64,000 nucleotides of DNA from Candidatus Accumulibacter necessarius (GCA_017302435.1 JAFLDL010000014.1:31264-95263); one strand, 5' to 3'; counted from the stretch's first letter, positions 38,427 through 48,422 are shown. Program-made: numbers and translations. The notes: generated from the sequence alone by a model not told the origin.

Positions 38427-39842
38427 ATGGCAAGCCCGCAAGACGTAATCAAGATGGTCAAGGAAAACGAGGCGAAGTTCGTGGACTTCCGCTTCACCGA
38501 TACCCGCGGCAAGGAACAGCACGTGACGGTGCCGGTCAGCGCTTTCGACGAAGACAAGTTCGAGAATGGCCACGCTTTCGATGGTTCGTCGATCGCCGGC
38601 TGGAAAGGGATTCAAGCCTCGGACATGCAGTTGATGCCTGATCCGAGCACGGCCTACATTGACCCCTTCTTCGATGAGACGACGGTGGTCATCACCTGCG
38701 ACGTCGTCGACCCGGCTGACGGACGCGGCTACGACCGTGACCCGCGGTCGATTGCCAAGCGTGCCGAGGCTTACCTCAAGTCTTGCGGCATTGGCGATAC
38801 AGCCTACTTTGGACCGGAACCCGAGTTCTTCATTTTCGATTCGGTCTCGTGGAGCGTCGACATGTCGGGCTGCACGCTGAAGATCTATTCGCAGGAAGCC
38901 GCCTGGACGAGTGGTGAAAAGTCCGAGGGTGAGGGTGGAACCGGTCACCGTCCGGGAGTCAAGGGCGGCTACTTCCCCGTGCCACCGGTCGATAGCCTGC
39001 ACGACATCCGTTCAGCGATGGTTCTGACGCTGGAGGCTGCCGGGGTGCCGGTGGAAGTACATCACCACGAAGTGGCGACTGCGGGTCAGTGCGAGATCGG
39101 AACCCTGTTCAGCACGCTGGTCAAGCGTGCCGACTGGACGCAGATTCTCAAGTACGTGGTACACAACGTTGCGCACCAGTACGGCAAGACGGCGACCTTC
39201 ATGCCGAAGCCTATCGTCGGCGACAACGGTTCGGGCATGCACGTCCATCAGTCGATCTGGAAGGATGGCAAGAACCTCTTTGCCGGCAACGGCTACGCCG
39301 GTCTGTCGGAGATGGCGCTGTTCTACATTGGCGGGATCATCAAGCACGCCAAGGCGCTGAACGCAATTACCAACCCTGGTACCAACTCGTACAAGCGCCT
39401 GGTGCCGCACTACGAAGCGCCGGTCAAACTGGCCTACTCGGCAAAGAACCGTTCGGCCTCGATCCGCGTACCGCATGTGGCTTCCGACAAGGCAAGGCGC
39501 ATAGAAACGCGCTTTCCGGATCCGATCGCCAATCCCTATCTGTGCTTCTCGGCGCTGCTGATGGCCGGCCTCGATGGCATCCAGAACCGGATTCACCCGG
39601 GTGATCCGGCAGACAAGAACCTCTACGATCTGCCGCCGGAAGAGGATGCCAAGATTCCAACCGTTTGTGCCAGCCTCGAGGAAGCCCTTGCCTCGCTCGA
39701 CAAGGATCGTGACTTCCTGACCCGTGGCGGCGTTTTTTCCAACGACTGGATCGACGCCTTTCTCGAGTTGAAGATGGACGAGGTCAACAAGGTTCGCATG
39801 ACCACCCACCCGGTCGAGTTCGAACTGTATTACAGCTGCTGA
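38427..39842 (+). CDS. glnA: Glutamine synthetase type I
   Basis: GlnA assimilates ammonium into glutamine. The 471-residue GSI protein has [11 protein letters not shown], the GS signature [12 protein letters not shown] near residue 50, the ATP/metal region [30 protein letters not shown] and the adenylylation-site segment [10 protein letters not shown] (Tyr near 400). CAGGAG precedes the ATG at 38427; a longer frame from 38310 covers the promoter and is rejected. It is preceded by NtrC/sigma-54 control elements and ends at a strong terminator. Confidence 0.97.
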   Translation: MASPQDVIKMVKENEAKFVDFRFTDTRGKEQHVTVPVSAFDEDKFENGHAFDGSSIAGWKGIQASDMQLMPDPSTAYIDPFFDETTVVITCDVVDPADGRGYDRDPRSIAKRAEAYLKSCGIGDTAYFGPEPEFFIFDSVSWSVDMSGCTLKIYSQEAAWTSGEKSEGEGGTGHRPGVKGGYFPVPPVDSLHDIRSAMVLTLEAAGVPVEVHHHEVATAGQCEIGTLFSTLVKRADWTQILKYVVHNVAHQYGKTATFMPKPIVGDNGSGMHVHQSIWKDGKNLFAGNGYAGLSEMALFYIGGIIKHAKALNAITNPGTNSYKRLVPHYEAPVKLAYSAKNRSASIRVPHVASDKARRIETRFPDPIANPYLCFSALLMAGLDGIQNRIHPGDPADKNLYDLPPEEDAKIPTVCASLEEALASLDKDRDFLTRGGVFSNDWIDAFLELKMDEVNKVRMTTHPVEFELYYSC

Positions 39843-39860
39843 ACCCCCGGCGCAAACAAG

Positions 39861-39886
39861 AGGACGGGCCTGCCCGTCCTTTTTTT
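39861..39886 (+). terminator. Intrinsic terminator of glnA
   Basis: AGGACGGGC and GCCCGTCCT pair as a 9-bp stem followed by seven T residues, 18 nt after the glnA stop. It separates glnA from the DUF4124-ntrB-ntrC genes. Confidence 0.92.
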
Positions 39887-40017
39887 GTCTACCGATCGCC
39901 CTCCTCGCGCGTTAGTATTGGCTTCGGTCATCCGTTACAATCCTGCTGCATACCGATCCGGCAGGATTGTAGGCATCTGCAACCACGGACTGCTCGTGAC
40001 GAGGGAACACAACAGCA

Positions 40018-40503
40018 ATGAAAGCGCAAGACCTGTGTATTTCGATCGCCCTGGCATTGCTTGCTGCAGCCCCAGCAGACGCGCAGGACATCTACAAGTG
40101 CGCCGATGCCGACGGACGGGTCACCTATTCCAACGTGCCGACCAGGAGTTGCCGAAAACTCGTGCTGGATCCGGTTAACCTTGCGCCGGCCCCCAAGGCA
40201 CCGGCGAACAAGACGGCAACACCTGGCAGCTTTCCAAAGGTGGACGAGCAAACGCAGAAGTCGCGCGATGGCGATCGTCGCCGTATCCTCGAGAACGAGT
40301 TGGCGGCCGAAGAGAAGAACGCCGAGCAGGCGAAAAAGGATCTCAGCGAGCAGGAAGCGATCGTCCTGCCAAACGAGCGCATGCAAGGTGGCGCGATCAG
40401 TGGCGGCAAGGTTCAGGAGCGTCTGCAGCCCTACAAGGACAAAGTCGCGCTGCATCAGCGCAACGTCGAGGCAATCCGGAAAGAGATCGGCAATCTGCGC
40501 TGA
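40018..40503 (+). CDS. DUF4124 domain protein, exported
   Basis: The 161-residue protein has a signal peptide (cleavage after ADA, residue 21) and a DUF4124 domain at the mature N-terminus (DIYKCADADGRVTYSNVPT). The C-terminal half (about 80-160) is a charged coiled coil. Its role is unknown; DUF4124 proteins are periplasmic and common in betaproteobacteria. It stands between glnA and ntrB, 32 nt before ntrB. Confidence 0.82.
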   Translation: MKAQDLCISIALALLAAAPADAQDIYKCADADGRVTYSNVPTRSCRKLVLDPVNLAPAPKAPANKTATPGSFPKVDEQTQKSRDGDRRRILENELAAEEKNAEQAKKDLSEQEAIVLPNERMQGGAISGGKVQERLQPYKDKVALHQRNVEAIRKEIGNLR

Positions 40504-40535
40504 TCTTTGGGGCATGAGGCTACCCGCCCAAGCTG

Positions 40536-41609
40536 ATGCCTGAGAATTCGGGGAATCCATTCGGTGGTCTTGACCTGCTGTCGTCGGCGGTTGTTCTCCT
40601 CGACCAGAGCCTGGCAATCCGCTACCTGAATCCTGCCGCCGAGAACTTGCTGGAGATCAGCAACAAGGTCTTTGCCGGCTGCCCGCTGGAGGGCGTCATG
40701 GAGTGCCCGCCAAAGTTGCTCGCGGCCCTGAACAGCGTTCTGCATCACGGCTGGGGCTATACCGGGCAGAACATCGAGTTGCGGCTCGCTGGTGGCGACG
40801 TACTTCAACTGAATTGCACAGTGAACCCGGTAGATGCCCACGGGGCCTCTCTTCTTGTCGAGCTTTGGCCAATAGATCAACAGCTTAGGGCCACAAGGGA
40901 AGAGCGCCTTGTCGAGCAGCAACACGCCAACCGCGAGCTGATACGAAACCTGGTGCACGAAATCAAGAACCCTCTCGGCGGTATCCGAGGTGCAGCGCAG
41001 TTGCTTGAACGGGAACTCAACAATCCCGGCCTGCGCGAATACACTCAGGTGATCATCAAGGAGGCCGACCGTCTGCAGGATCTGATGCGACGCCTGCTGT
41101 CGCCTCACCGCCCGATGCAACCTGGCCCGGTGAACATCCACGAGATCCTCGAGCGCGTACGCAGCCTGCTCACCGCGGAGTTTCCGACCACGCTCCGGGT
41201 GTGCCGCGACTACGACACCAGCCTACCGGAACTGGTGGGTGATCGGGAACAACTGATTCAGGTCTTTCTGAACATTGCCAGAAACGCGGCGCAGGCGATC
41301 AGACGGCAACCTGACGGGAGTGTTTCCTCTGCGGGCACGATCACGCTACGCACGCGCGCGGCACGCCAGGTCACCTTGTTCAAGCGGCGCCACCGCCTGG
41401 CGCTCGAAGTTCAGGTGATCGACGATGGTCCGGGAATTCCGGAAGACATCCGCGAACGCATGTTCTATCCGCTGGTTTCCGGCCGCGCCGGTGGCAGCGG
41501 CCTCGGCCTGACGCTGGCGCAGAGTTTTGTCCAACAGCATCAGGGCACCATTGATTGCCACAGCCGGCCCGGCCATACCTGTTTCACGATTCGCTTGCCT
41601 CTGGCCTGA
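40536..41609 (+). CDS. glnL: Nitrogen regulation sensor kinase NtrB
   Basis: NtrB phosphorylates or dephosphorylates NtrC according to the PII signal. The 357-residue cytosolic protein has a PAS domain (about 10-110), the phospho-acceptor His in RNLVHEIKNPLGGIRGAAQLLE near residue 138, and the ATPase N box LNIARNAAQAI with G boxes DDGPGIPEDI and GGSGLGLTLAQSF. There are no membrane segments, as expected. It is followed by ntrC. Confidence 0.94.
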   Translation: MPENSGNPFGGLDLLSSAVVLLDQSLAIRYLNPAAENLLEISNKVFAGCPLEGVMECPPKLLAALNSVLHHGWGYTGQNIELRLAGGDVLQLNCTVNPVDAHGASLLVELWPIDQQLRATREERLVEQQHANRELIRNLVHEIKNPLGGIRGAAQLLERELNNPGLREYTQVIIKEADRLQDLMRRLLSPHRPMQPGPVNIHEILERVRSLLTAEFPTTLRVCRDYDTSLPELVGDREQLIQVFLNIARNAAQAIRRQPDGSVSSAGTITLRTRAARQVTLFKRRHRLALEVQVIDDGPGIPEDIRERMFYPLVSGRAGGSGLGLTLAQSFVQQHQGTIDCHSRPGHTCFTIRLPLA

Positions 41610-41679
41610 GAGGCTGGCAGGTTTCTTGCTATTACCTGATGATACTTCGATGACAATAGCCAAGCTTCCTGAGGAATCA

Positions 41680-43110
41680 ATGAAACCGGTCTGGATCGTT
41701 GACGACGACAAATCAATCCGTTGGGTACTTGAGAAGACCCTTGCCCGCGAAAAGATCCCTTTCCGCAGCTTTGCTTCGGCCACCGAAGCACTGGCACAAC
41801 TTGACCTGGGCGCGGAAACGCCCCAGGTGCTGGTTTCCGACATCCGCATGCCAGGTCAGTCCGGACTGGAATTGCTCCAGGTGTTCAAGGATCGCTTTCC
41901 CGCGCTACCGGTGATCATCATGACCGCCTACTCCGATCTGGAGAGCGCCGTGTCGGCGTTTCAAGGCGGAGCCTTCGAGTATCTGCCCAAGCCCTTCGAC
42001 GTCGATCAGGCTCTGGAACTGATTCGGCGGGCGATTGGCGAAAGCATGCACCGCAATGGTGCACCAAACGAAGTGGGCTTGACGCCGGAGATTCTCGGTC
42101 AGGCGCCGGCGATGCAGGAGGTGTTCCGAGCCATTGGTCGCCTGAGCCAGTCGAGTGCTACTGTCTTGATTACCGGCGAATCAGGATCCGGCAAGGAACT
42201 GGTCGCGCGCGCCGTACACCGCCACAGCCCACGTGCAGACAAACCGTTCATCGCCATCAACACCGCGGCCATCCCTCGCGACCTGCTGGAGTCCGAGTTG
42301 TTTGGCCACGAACGTGGCGCCTTTACAGGAGCTGCGACGCAGCGACAGGGACGGTTCGAACAGGCCGAAGGGGGGACACTGTTCCTCGATGAAATCGGTG
42401 ATATGCCGGCAGAGCTGCAGACGAGGCTACTGCGCGTGCTGTCGGACGGTCACTATTACCGGGTCGGTGGCCACTCACCCCTGCGGACCAAGGTTCGCAT
42501 CATTGCGGCGACGCACCAGGATCTTGAGGCGAGGGTCAGCCAGGGGCTCTTTCGAGAGGATCTCTTCCACCGCCTGAACGTGATCCGCGTGCGACTGCCA
42601 AGCCTGCGGGAAAGACGCGAGGATATTCCGATCCTGGCACGCCATTTTCTGCAGAAGAGCGCGCAGGAACTCGGGGTCGAAGGCAAGCGCTTCTCCGAAG
42701 CAGCCCTCAGGCATCTGTGCTCCCTTGATTTTTCGGGCAACGTCCGCCAGCTCGAAAATCTTTGCCACTGGCTGACCGTCATGGCGCCGGGGCAACTGGT
42801 CGAGCTGGGCGACCTCCCGCCGGAACTACGTGAAGCAACTGTCGCGGTGCAGGCCAACGACTGGGAAGGTGCGCTGGCGCAGGAGGTCGACCGACTGTTG
42901 CTGGGCGACCCTGGCAAGGTGCATGAGAAGTTGACACACGCCTTTGAGCGGGTGCTGATCAACCGTGCGCTGACTCATACGGGCGGGCGCAGAATCGAGG
43001 CAGCACAGGCACTGGGCATCGGTCGCAACACAATCACCCGCAAGATTCAGGAACTCGGGCTCGACAGCAACAGCGCGATCGAAGATCGGCAAGGTTCACT
43101 GCCGCGATAA
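41680..43110 (+). CDS. glnG: Nitrogen regulation response regulator NtrC
   Basis: NtrC is the sigma-54 activator for nitrogen-limited growth. The 476-residue protein has a receiver domain (VDDDKSIRWVL; phospho-Asp in VSDIRMPGQSGLELL near residue 54; TAYSDL; KPF), an AAA+ domain (Walker A GESGSGKELVARAVH; the sigma-54 contact loop GAFTGA; ATHQDLEARV) and a Fis-type HTH (RRIEAAQALGIGRNTITRK). GAGGAA lies just before the ATG at 41680. It probably acts on the dyads at 38234-38278. Confidence 0.96.
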   Translation: MKPVWIVDDDKSIRWVLEKTLAREKIPFRSFASATEALAQLDLGAETPQVLVSDIRMPGQSGLELLQVFKDRFPALPVIIMTAYSDLESAVSAFQGGAFEYLPKPFDVDQALELIRRAIGESMHRNGAPNEVGLTPEILGQAPAMQEVFRAIGRLSQSSATVLITGESGSGKELVARAVHRHSPRADKPFIAINTAAIPRDLLESELFGHERGAFTGAATQRQGRFEQAEGGTLFLDEIGDMPAELQTRLLRVLSDGHYYRVGGHSPLRTKVRIIAATHQDLEARVSQGLFREDLFHRLNVIRVRLPSLRERREDIPILARHFLQKSAQELGVEGKRFSEAALRHLCSLDFSGNVRQLENLCHWLTVMAPGQLVELGDLPPELREATVAVQANDWEGALAQEVDRLLLGDPGKVHEKLTHAFERVLINRALTHTGGRRIEAAQALGIGRNTITRKIQELGLDSNSAIEDRQGSLPR

Positions 43111-43148
43111 TCGGCGATAATGGGAGCGTTGTTTCTGCTGACGAACCC

Positions 43149-43955
43149 ATGAACCAGTCTCTCCGCCCTTGCCAGATCGATCCGCTGCGCATGGATTCCC
43201 TGCTCGGCCGCGCGCGCGGCCGCTTCACGCTCGAGGCCTTGGCCGAATGTGGCTCAACCAGCACCCTGCTGGCCGAACGCGCCCGACAGGGTGCTCCAAC
43301 CGGTTTGTTGCTGGTTGCCGACCAGCAGACAGCCGGACGCGGCCGACGCGGCCGCAGTTGGCTGTCCTCTCCGGAAACCGGTCTCACTTTTTCCGTGCTC
43401 TGGCGCTTCGCGGGGAAGGTTTCGCGACTCGCGGGACTATCGCTGGCTGTCGGCATCGCGGTCGCACGCGCTCTGGAGGGCAGCGGCGTGCGCGGCGTTG
43501 GCCTGAAGTGGCCGAATGACATCCTGCTCGAAGGCGACAAGCTCGGCGGCATACTGGTTGAACTGGAATCCGAGCCCGGCGTCATGCGGGCAGTGATCGG
43601 CATCGGTCTCAACCTGCAACTACCACCGGCGGGCGAGGAAGCGTTCCTGCACCGTCCGGCAGCCTTGGCGCAGGCGCTGTCACCCCTGCCAGATCGTCAT
43701 CAGATCCTGGCGCAGGTGCTGATTGATCTGACAGAGGTTCTCGACCGCTTTGCCGAGGGCGGCTTCAGAGTGCTGCGCAGCGAATGGCAGGCGCATCATT
43801 CCTGGCAGGATCGTCAGGTGCGCCTGGTCGATGGCAACCGCCTTGATCGCGAAGGCATCTGCCTCGGGGCTGATGAGGATGGCGCCCTGCTGCTGCGCAC
43901 CTCGGCCGGGATCGAACGCTGCCTGTCCGGCGACCTGTCGCTGCGGGTGGCATGA
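43149..43955 (+). CDS. birA: Biotin--[acetyl-CoA-carboxylase] ligase, monofunctional
   Basis: The enzyme makes biotinyl-AMP and biotinylates the carboxyl carrier protein. The 268-residue protein has the biotin loop QQTAGRGRRGRSW near residue 58, LKWPNDILLEGDKLGGILVE and IGIGLNLQLP. The N-terminal DNA-binding winged helix of E. coli BirA is missing, so it should not be a repressor. It overlaps coaX by 4 nt. Confidence 0.92.
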   Translation: MNQSLRPCQIDPLRMDSLLGRARGRFTLEALAECGSTSTLLAERARQGAPTGLLLVADQQTAGRGRRGRSWLSSPETGLTFSVLWRFAGKVSRLAGLSLAVGIAVARALEGSGVRGVGLKWPNDILLEGDKLGGILVELESEPGVMRAVIGIGLNLQLPPAGEEAFLHRPAALAQALSPLPDRHQILAQVLIDLTEVLDRFAEGGFRVLRSEWQAHHSWQDRQVRLVDGNRLDREGICLGADEDGALLLRTSAGIERCLSGDLSLRVA

Positions 43956-44671
43956 TCATCGCCATCGACGCGGGCAACAGCCGCATCAAGTGGGGTGTTC
44001 ATGACGGCCGCAAATGGCTCGACAGCGGGGTGCTCGCAACTGCCGACGTCGCCTGGCTGGGAGAGGCCGCTGACGAGTGGCCGCTGCCGGCACGCGTCGT
44101 GGTCTGCAACGTCGCGGGTAGCGACGTTTCGACGAGCATCTCGACGCTCCTCGCCAGGCGTCAGGTCAAGGTCTCGTTCCTGCACGCAAGTGCCGAAGCC
44201 TGTGGCGTTCGAAGTAGCTACGAACTGCCGGGGCAACTTGGTGCCGACCGCTGGGCGGCGCTGATCGGCGCTCGCACCCTCCTCGACAGCGCGTGCCTGG
44301 TAGTCTGCGCCGGAACCGCGACCACCGTGGATCTGCTCGATGCGACAGGGTTGTTTCGCGGTGGTCTGATCCTGCCCGGTTTCGACCTGATGCGTGCGGC
44401 GCTGGCGCGCAACACCGCACAGTTGCCGCTTGCCGACGGCGTTTTTCGTGCCGAGCCGCGCAACACGATGGATGCCATCGTCAGCGGCTGCCTGCAGGCC
44501 CAACTGGGGGCGGTCGACCGGATGTTTTCTTCCATCGCAGCCGAGCCAGGTGCCCGCTGCCTGCTCACCGGTGGAGCGGCCGAGCGACTTGCGGCGCACT
44601 TGAACATCCCCTTCCAGTTGGCGGACAATTTGATCCTAAGCGGCTTGGTACGCTATGCGGACTCGCTTTGA
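43952..44671 (+). CDS. coaX: Type III pantothenate kinase
   Basis: CoaX phosphorylates pantothenate, the first step to coenzyme A. The 239-residue ASKHA protein has MIIAIDAGNSRIKWGVHD, the pantothenate site GADRWAALIGAR near residue 95, CAGTATTVDLLD and GGLILPGFDLMRAAL. The start overlaps the birA stop (ATGA); birA-coaX pairs are common in betaproteobacteria. Confidence 0.94.
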   Translation: MIIAIDAGNSRIKWGVHDGRKWLDSGVLATADVAWLGEAADEWPLPARVVVCNVAGSDVSTSISTLLARRQVKVSFLHASAEACGVRSSYELPGQLGADRWAALIGARTLLDSACLVVCAGTATTVDLLDATGLFRGGLILPGFDLMRAALARNTAQLPLADGVFRAEPRNTMDAIVSGCLQAQLGAVDRMFSSIAAEPGARCLLTGGAAERLAAHLNIPFQLADNLILSGLVRYADSL

Positions 44672-44707
44672 ACCGCTGTCCAACCGCCGGCAAACAGGAG
44701 AATTCTC

Positions 44708-45112
44708 ATGCCCAGCCACCTGTTGACGATGCTACCCGCCTTTCTGGCCTATTTCGCCGTGGCGATCGTCCTGCTCGCGCTTTTCCTCCTGGTCTACCTC
44801 AATGTCACCCCCTATCATGAGGTAGCCCTGATACGGGCAGGCAACAGTGCTGCTGCAGTCAGCCTGTCAGGTGCGCTGCTGGGTTTCGCCATGCCGGTTG
44901 CCAATGTGATTGCCCATAGCGACACCCTGATCGATCTCGCTGCCTGGGGGGTGATCGCCGGCGTCATCCAGATTCTGGCTTACCTGGTGACCCGCTTCAC
45001 GTTGCCACAACTGACCCAGGATATCCCGTCGGGCCGGATTGCACCGGCGATCTTTCTGGCCGTCGTTTCGCTCACTGTCGGCCTGATCAACGCTGCCTGC
45101 ATGACTTACTGA
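44708..45112 (+). CDS. DUF350 membrane protein
   Basis: The 134-residue protein has four predicted membrane helices (about 9-30, 50-70, 78-98, 112-132) and the DUF350 pattern VALIRAGNSAAAVSLSGALLGFAMP. Function is unknown. An AGGAG lies upstream of the ATG. It opens a cluster with SPFH, DUF4178 and a 48-residue membrane peptide. Confidence 0.85.
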   Translation: MPSHLLTMLPAFLAYFAVAIVLLALFLLVYLNVTPYHEVALIRAGNSAAAVSLSGALLGFAMPVANVIAHSDTLIDLAAWGVIAGVIQILAYLVTRFTLPQLTQDIPSGRIAPAIFLAVVSLTVGLINAACMTY

Positions 45113-45178
45113 GTACCCATCCTCCGGCACCGGTCAGGTCCGGCGCCGGTCGCCAACGCTTGCTTTCAGGAGATCGCC

Positions 45179-46189
45179 ATGGCCCTAATGGACTTCATCA
45201 AGAAACAGTTTATCGATGTCATTCAGTGGACTGAAGAAGGCGACGGTATGCTTGCCATGCGCTATCCGATGCGGGACTTCGAGATCCAGTATGGTGCGCA
45301 GCTGACGGTGCGGGAATCGCAAATGGCGGTCTTCGTCGATGAAGGTCAGATCGCCGACGTCTTCGGTCCCGGACTGTACACGCTGACGACCCGGACACTG
45401 CCCCTGCTGACAAACCTCAAGAACTGGGACAAACTCTTCCAGTCCCCCTTCAAGTCGGACGTCTATTTCTTTTCGACCCGACTGCAGCTCGACTGCAAGT
45501 GGGGAACGCCAAATCCCATCACTATTCGCGACAAGGACTTCGGCATGGTCCGCATGCGGGCCTTCGGCATCTACTCGTACAAGCTCACCGATGCCCGCCG
45601 GTTCCACAGCGAGATTTCAGGTACGCGCGAGCAATACACGGTTGCCGACCTCGACGGCCAGCTGCGGAACCTGGTCATCAGCTCGATGACCGACCTCTTC
45701 GGTGAATCAGGCGTCCCGTTCATCGACATGGCCGCCAACCAGGACGAACTCGGCAAGGCACTCAAGGGCAAGCTGGAACCGGTGTTCGACCGCTATGGCC
45801 TGGCGCTCGACAGCTTCGTCGTGCAGAACGTCTCGCTGCCGGAAGAACTGCAGAAGATCCTCGACACCCGCATCGGCATGAACATGATCGGTGACCTTGG
45901 GCGCTACACGCAGTACCAGGTGGCCACCAGTATTCCGCTGGCAGCGCAGAATGAAGGCGGGATTGCCGGCATCGGTGCTGGCCTCGGCGCCGGCATGGGC
46001 ATCGGCCAGGCCATGACCGCGGCGATGGCGCAGACCACGCCGGCGGCGGCGGCACCGATGGCCGCGCCCGCCGCTGCCGATGAGGTCGTGGCGACGCTGG
46101 AGAAGCTGCACGCTCTCGTCGCCAAGGGCATCCTGTCGCAGGCCGAATTCGACGCCAAGAAAGCCGACTTGCTGGGCAAGCTGGTTTGA
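45179..46189 (+). CDS. SPFH domain / 'virion core protein'-like protein with a SHOCT tail
   Basis: The 336-residue protein starts MALMDFIKKQFIDVIQWTE and belongs to the bacterial family historically called virion core protein-like. An SPFH/band-7 type domain covers about residues 20-240 (GLYTLTTRTLPLLTNLKNW; FGIYSYKLTDARRF; IDMAANQDELGKAL). A Gly/Ala-rich linker (about 258-298) leads to a SHOCT-like hairpin (VATLEKLHALVAKGILSQAE, ending DLLGKLV). AGGAGATC precedes the ATG. Likely a cytoplasmic membrane-surface scaffold. No phage genes surround it. Confidence 0.85.
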   Translation: MALMDFIKKQFIDVIQWTEEGDGMLAMRYPMRDFEIQYGAQLTVRESQMAVFVDEGQIADVFGPGLYTLTTRTLPLLTNLKNWDKLFQSPFKSDVYFFSTRLQLDCKWGTPNPITIRDKDFGMVRMRAFGIYSYKLTDARRFHSEISGTREQYTVADLDGQLRNLVISSMTDLFGESGVPFIDMAANQDELGKALKGKLEPVFDRYGLALDSFVVQNVSLPEELQKILDTRIGMNMIGDLGRYTQYQVATSIPLAAQNEGGIAGIGAGLGAGMGIGQAMTAAMAQTTPAAAAPMAAPAAADEVVATLEKLHALVAKGILSQAEFDAKKADLLGKLV

Positions 46190-46227
46190 TCGCCCGCTAG
46201 CCCATCCTTTCAGCAAGCTTCCTCCAG

Positions 46228-48147
46228 GTGAAGCGAGCCAGTTGCCCATCCTGCGGTGCGCCGGTCACCTTCCGGTCGGTGACCTCGATCTATGTCGTCT
46301 GCGAATTCTGTCGGAGCACGCTGCTGCGCAGTGGCGAAGACCTGCAGAACCTCGGTCGCATGGCCGAACTGCTGGAAGACAGATCGCTGATCCAGATCGG
46401 TAGCGAGGGCTGCTACCGCAACCGGCACTTCCTGGTCATCGGCCGCATCCAGTTGAGATACGAAGCCGGCATCTGGAACGAGTGGCACATTCTGTTCGAC
46501 GATGCGCGGACCGCGTGGCTTGCCGAAGCGGGCGGCGAGCTAGTGGTCAGTGCGCAGGTGGCGGTCAGCGACCCGCTGCCAGCATTCGAGACACTGCAAC
46601 CCGAGATGTCGGTCAGCCTCGACGGCCGCGTTTTCACGGTCACCAATCTCGCAACGGCCCGCTGCATCTCTGGCCAGGGGGAGCTGCCGTTCAGGGTCGC
46701 CGCAGGCTACGACGTGAATACCGCCGACCTGCGCGGCAACGATCGCTTCCTGACGCTTGACTACAGTGAAACACCGCCTCTGGTCTTCGTCGGCCAGGCG
46801 GTCGCGTTTTCCGATCTGAAGCTGGAAAAGCTGAAGGAACTTGGTGAACCGGCTGCCGGCGGTGCGCCACAGGTCGGCGCGCGCGCCTTCAATTGTCCGC
46901 ATTGCGCGGCGCCGTTGAAGATTCATTCTGCCGCCATCGAGAGCGTCGCCTGCGATGGTTGCGGCTCGATCATCGGCGTCGAGAATGAGAATGTCAAACT
47001 GCTGGCCAGGGCAGCGCAGGCGCTGCGCGAAGTGCCGTGGCTACCCCTCGGCAGCCACGGCACGCTGCATGGCATCGACTGGGAAGTGATCGGCTTCATG
47101 CGCCGCAGCACCACTTCGGAGGGCACGCAGTACCCGTGGTCGGAATACCTGTTGTTCAACGTGCAGCAGGGTTTTGCCTGGCTGATTGAATATCAGGGAC
47201 ACTGGAACTTCGCGCGCACACTGTCCAGTCCACCGCCGGTCAGCCGCGGGCAGGCGAAGTTCAAACGCGACGGTCAAGAGTTCAAGCTCTTCAACACGGG
47301 CAAGGCGGAAGTGACTTACGTCGTCGGCGAGTTCTACTGGCGCGTGGTCGTCGGTGAGACTTGTGCGGTCGACGACTACGTCTGCCCGCCCCTGATGCTG
47401 TCACGCGAAGTAACCGACAAGGAAGCAGGCTGGTCGCAGGCCGAGTACCTTGAACCTGCGGAGCTTTGCGCCGCGTTCAGGATCCAGGCGCCGCCACCGA
47501 AGCGAATCGGGGTCTATGCCAACCAGCCCAATCCGCTGGCTGAGAGGCATCGCCGTGTCTGCCGCCTGTTCTGGCAGTTGGCATTGGCGGCGACCGTCGT
47601 GCAACTGGCCTTTGCCTTCCTTTTTGCGTCGCAACTGGTGCTCAGGCAGCGGCTCGTTCTCTCGCCACTGAATGATGAGGCCACTCTGACCAGTCAGGAG
47701 TTCGTCCTCAACAGCCGCGCGCGGGCGCTGCTGGTTCGCCATGGGACAAGTCTGGTCAATAACTGGGTGTCGCTCAGCACGACACTGGTCGAGAAAACCA
47801 CCGGTGAGTCCTACCTTGGCGTTCAGGAAATCAGCCATTACAAAGGCATCGACGAGGGCGAGAGCTGGTCGGAAGGATCGCCCTCTGAAGAGATGGTCTT
47901 CAAGGCGGTACCGCCAGGCAACTACTACCTCGTCATCGAGTACGAACTCGGGACGGACAATGCGGAAGCCGTTGTGGACACGCTTGAGGTGGTGCGCAAC
48001 CCGACGGGCTGGTCAAACTTCCTGCTGCTGTTGATTTTCCTGGCGGTCTTCCCGCTGGTCTCGCGTTGGCGGAGGAATGCCTTCGAAGCACGGCGCTGGA
48101 GCGAGAGCGATCTCGGCGGCGGCCAGGACGACGGAGAGGCGGACTGA
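46228..48147 (+). CDS. DUF4178 zinc-ribbon membrane protein
   Basis: The 639-residue protein starts with GTG and carries a zinc ribbon CPSCG (residues 6-10) with CEFC (about 29-32), a first DUF4178 domain (about 50-190), a second ribbon CPHC with CDGC (about 225-250), and a second DUF4178 domain (about 275-400; HGIDWEVIGFMRRST). Near 448-475 there is a membrane helix, then an extracytoplasmic domain, then a second helix near 595-612 (FLLLLIFLAVFPLV). Function unknown. It is encoded between the SPFH protein and a mini-protein gene. Confidence 0.83.
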   Translation: MKRASCPSCGAPVTFRSVTSIYVVCEFCRSTLLRSGEDLQNLGRMAELLEDRSLIQIGSEGCYRNRHFLVIGRIQLRYEAGIWNEWHILFDDARTAWLAEAGGELVVSAQVAVSDPLPAFETLQPEMSVSLDGRVFTVTNLATARCISGQGELPFRVAAGYDVNTADLRGNDRFLTLDYSETPPLVFVGQAVAFSDLKLEKLKELGEPAAGGAPQVGARAFNCPHCAAPLKIHSAAIESVACDGCGSIIGVENENVKLLARAAQALREVPWLPLGSHGTLHGIDWEVIGFMRRSTTSEGTQYPWSEYLLFNVQQGFAWLIEYQGHWNFARTLSSPPPVSRGQAKFKRDGQEFKLFNTGKAEVTYVVGEFYWRVVVGETCAVDDYVCPPLMLSREVTDKEAGWSQAEYLEPAELCAAFRIQAPPPKRIGVYANQPNPLAERHRRVCRLFWQLALAATVVQLAFAFLFASQLVLRQRLVLSPLNDEATLTSQEFVLNSRARALLVRHGTSLVNNWVSLSTTLVEKTTGESYLGVQEISHYKGIDEGESWSEGSPSEEMVFKAVPPGNYYLVIEYELGTDNAEAVVDTLEVVRNPTGWSNFLLLLIFLAVFPLVSRWRRNAFEARRWSESDLGGGQDDGEAD

Positions 48148-48148
48148 G

Positions 48149-48295
48149 ATGATCAAGGCGAACTGGATCGCCGGCCTGCTTGCGCTGGCGGTTTTCGTCA
48201 ACGCCCAGTATCAGGGCTGGAGTCTCTTTGAACACGCGGCCAGCGCCCAGGCCTCCCGCGTTGCCGGAAGTGGCGGTCGCACCTTCCACAAGTAG
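48149..48295 (+). CDS. 48-residue single-span membrane mini-protein
   Basis: It starts 1 nt after the DUF4178 stop, with GAG upstream, and encodes MIKANWIAGLLALAVFVNAQ followed by a short polar tail. One membrane helix covers about residues 6-19. Tight spacing and the neighbouring set suggest a real, co-translated component of the DUF350/SPFH/DUF4178 cluster. Confidence 0.68.
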   Translation: MIKANWIAGLLALAVFVNAQYQGWSLFEHAASAQASRVAGSGGRTFHK

Positions 48296-48422
48296 TGACA
48301 AGGCGTTCTCACGGTCATTGCGCTGAAAACGCAGCCGAAGGTGGTACGATCGTGGACACGCAGGGAGATGAACCCGCCGGTTGCGGCCATGCCGCGGAAA
48401 CATTGAACAAGGAGAATGACCC

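Noticed and set aside
45179-46189. Prophage, because one family name contains 'virion core protein'
   Set aside because: No capsid, terminase, integrase or lysis genes are near; the protein is an SPFH-type bacterial protein.
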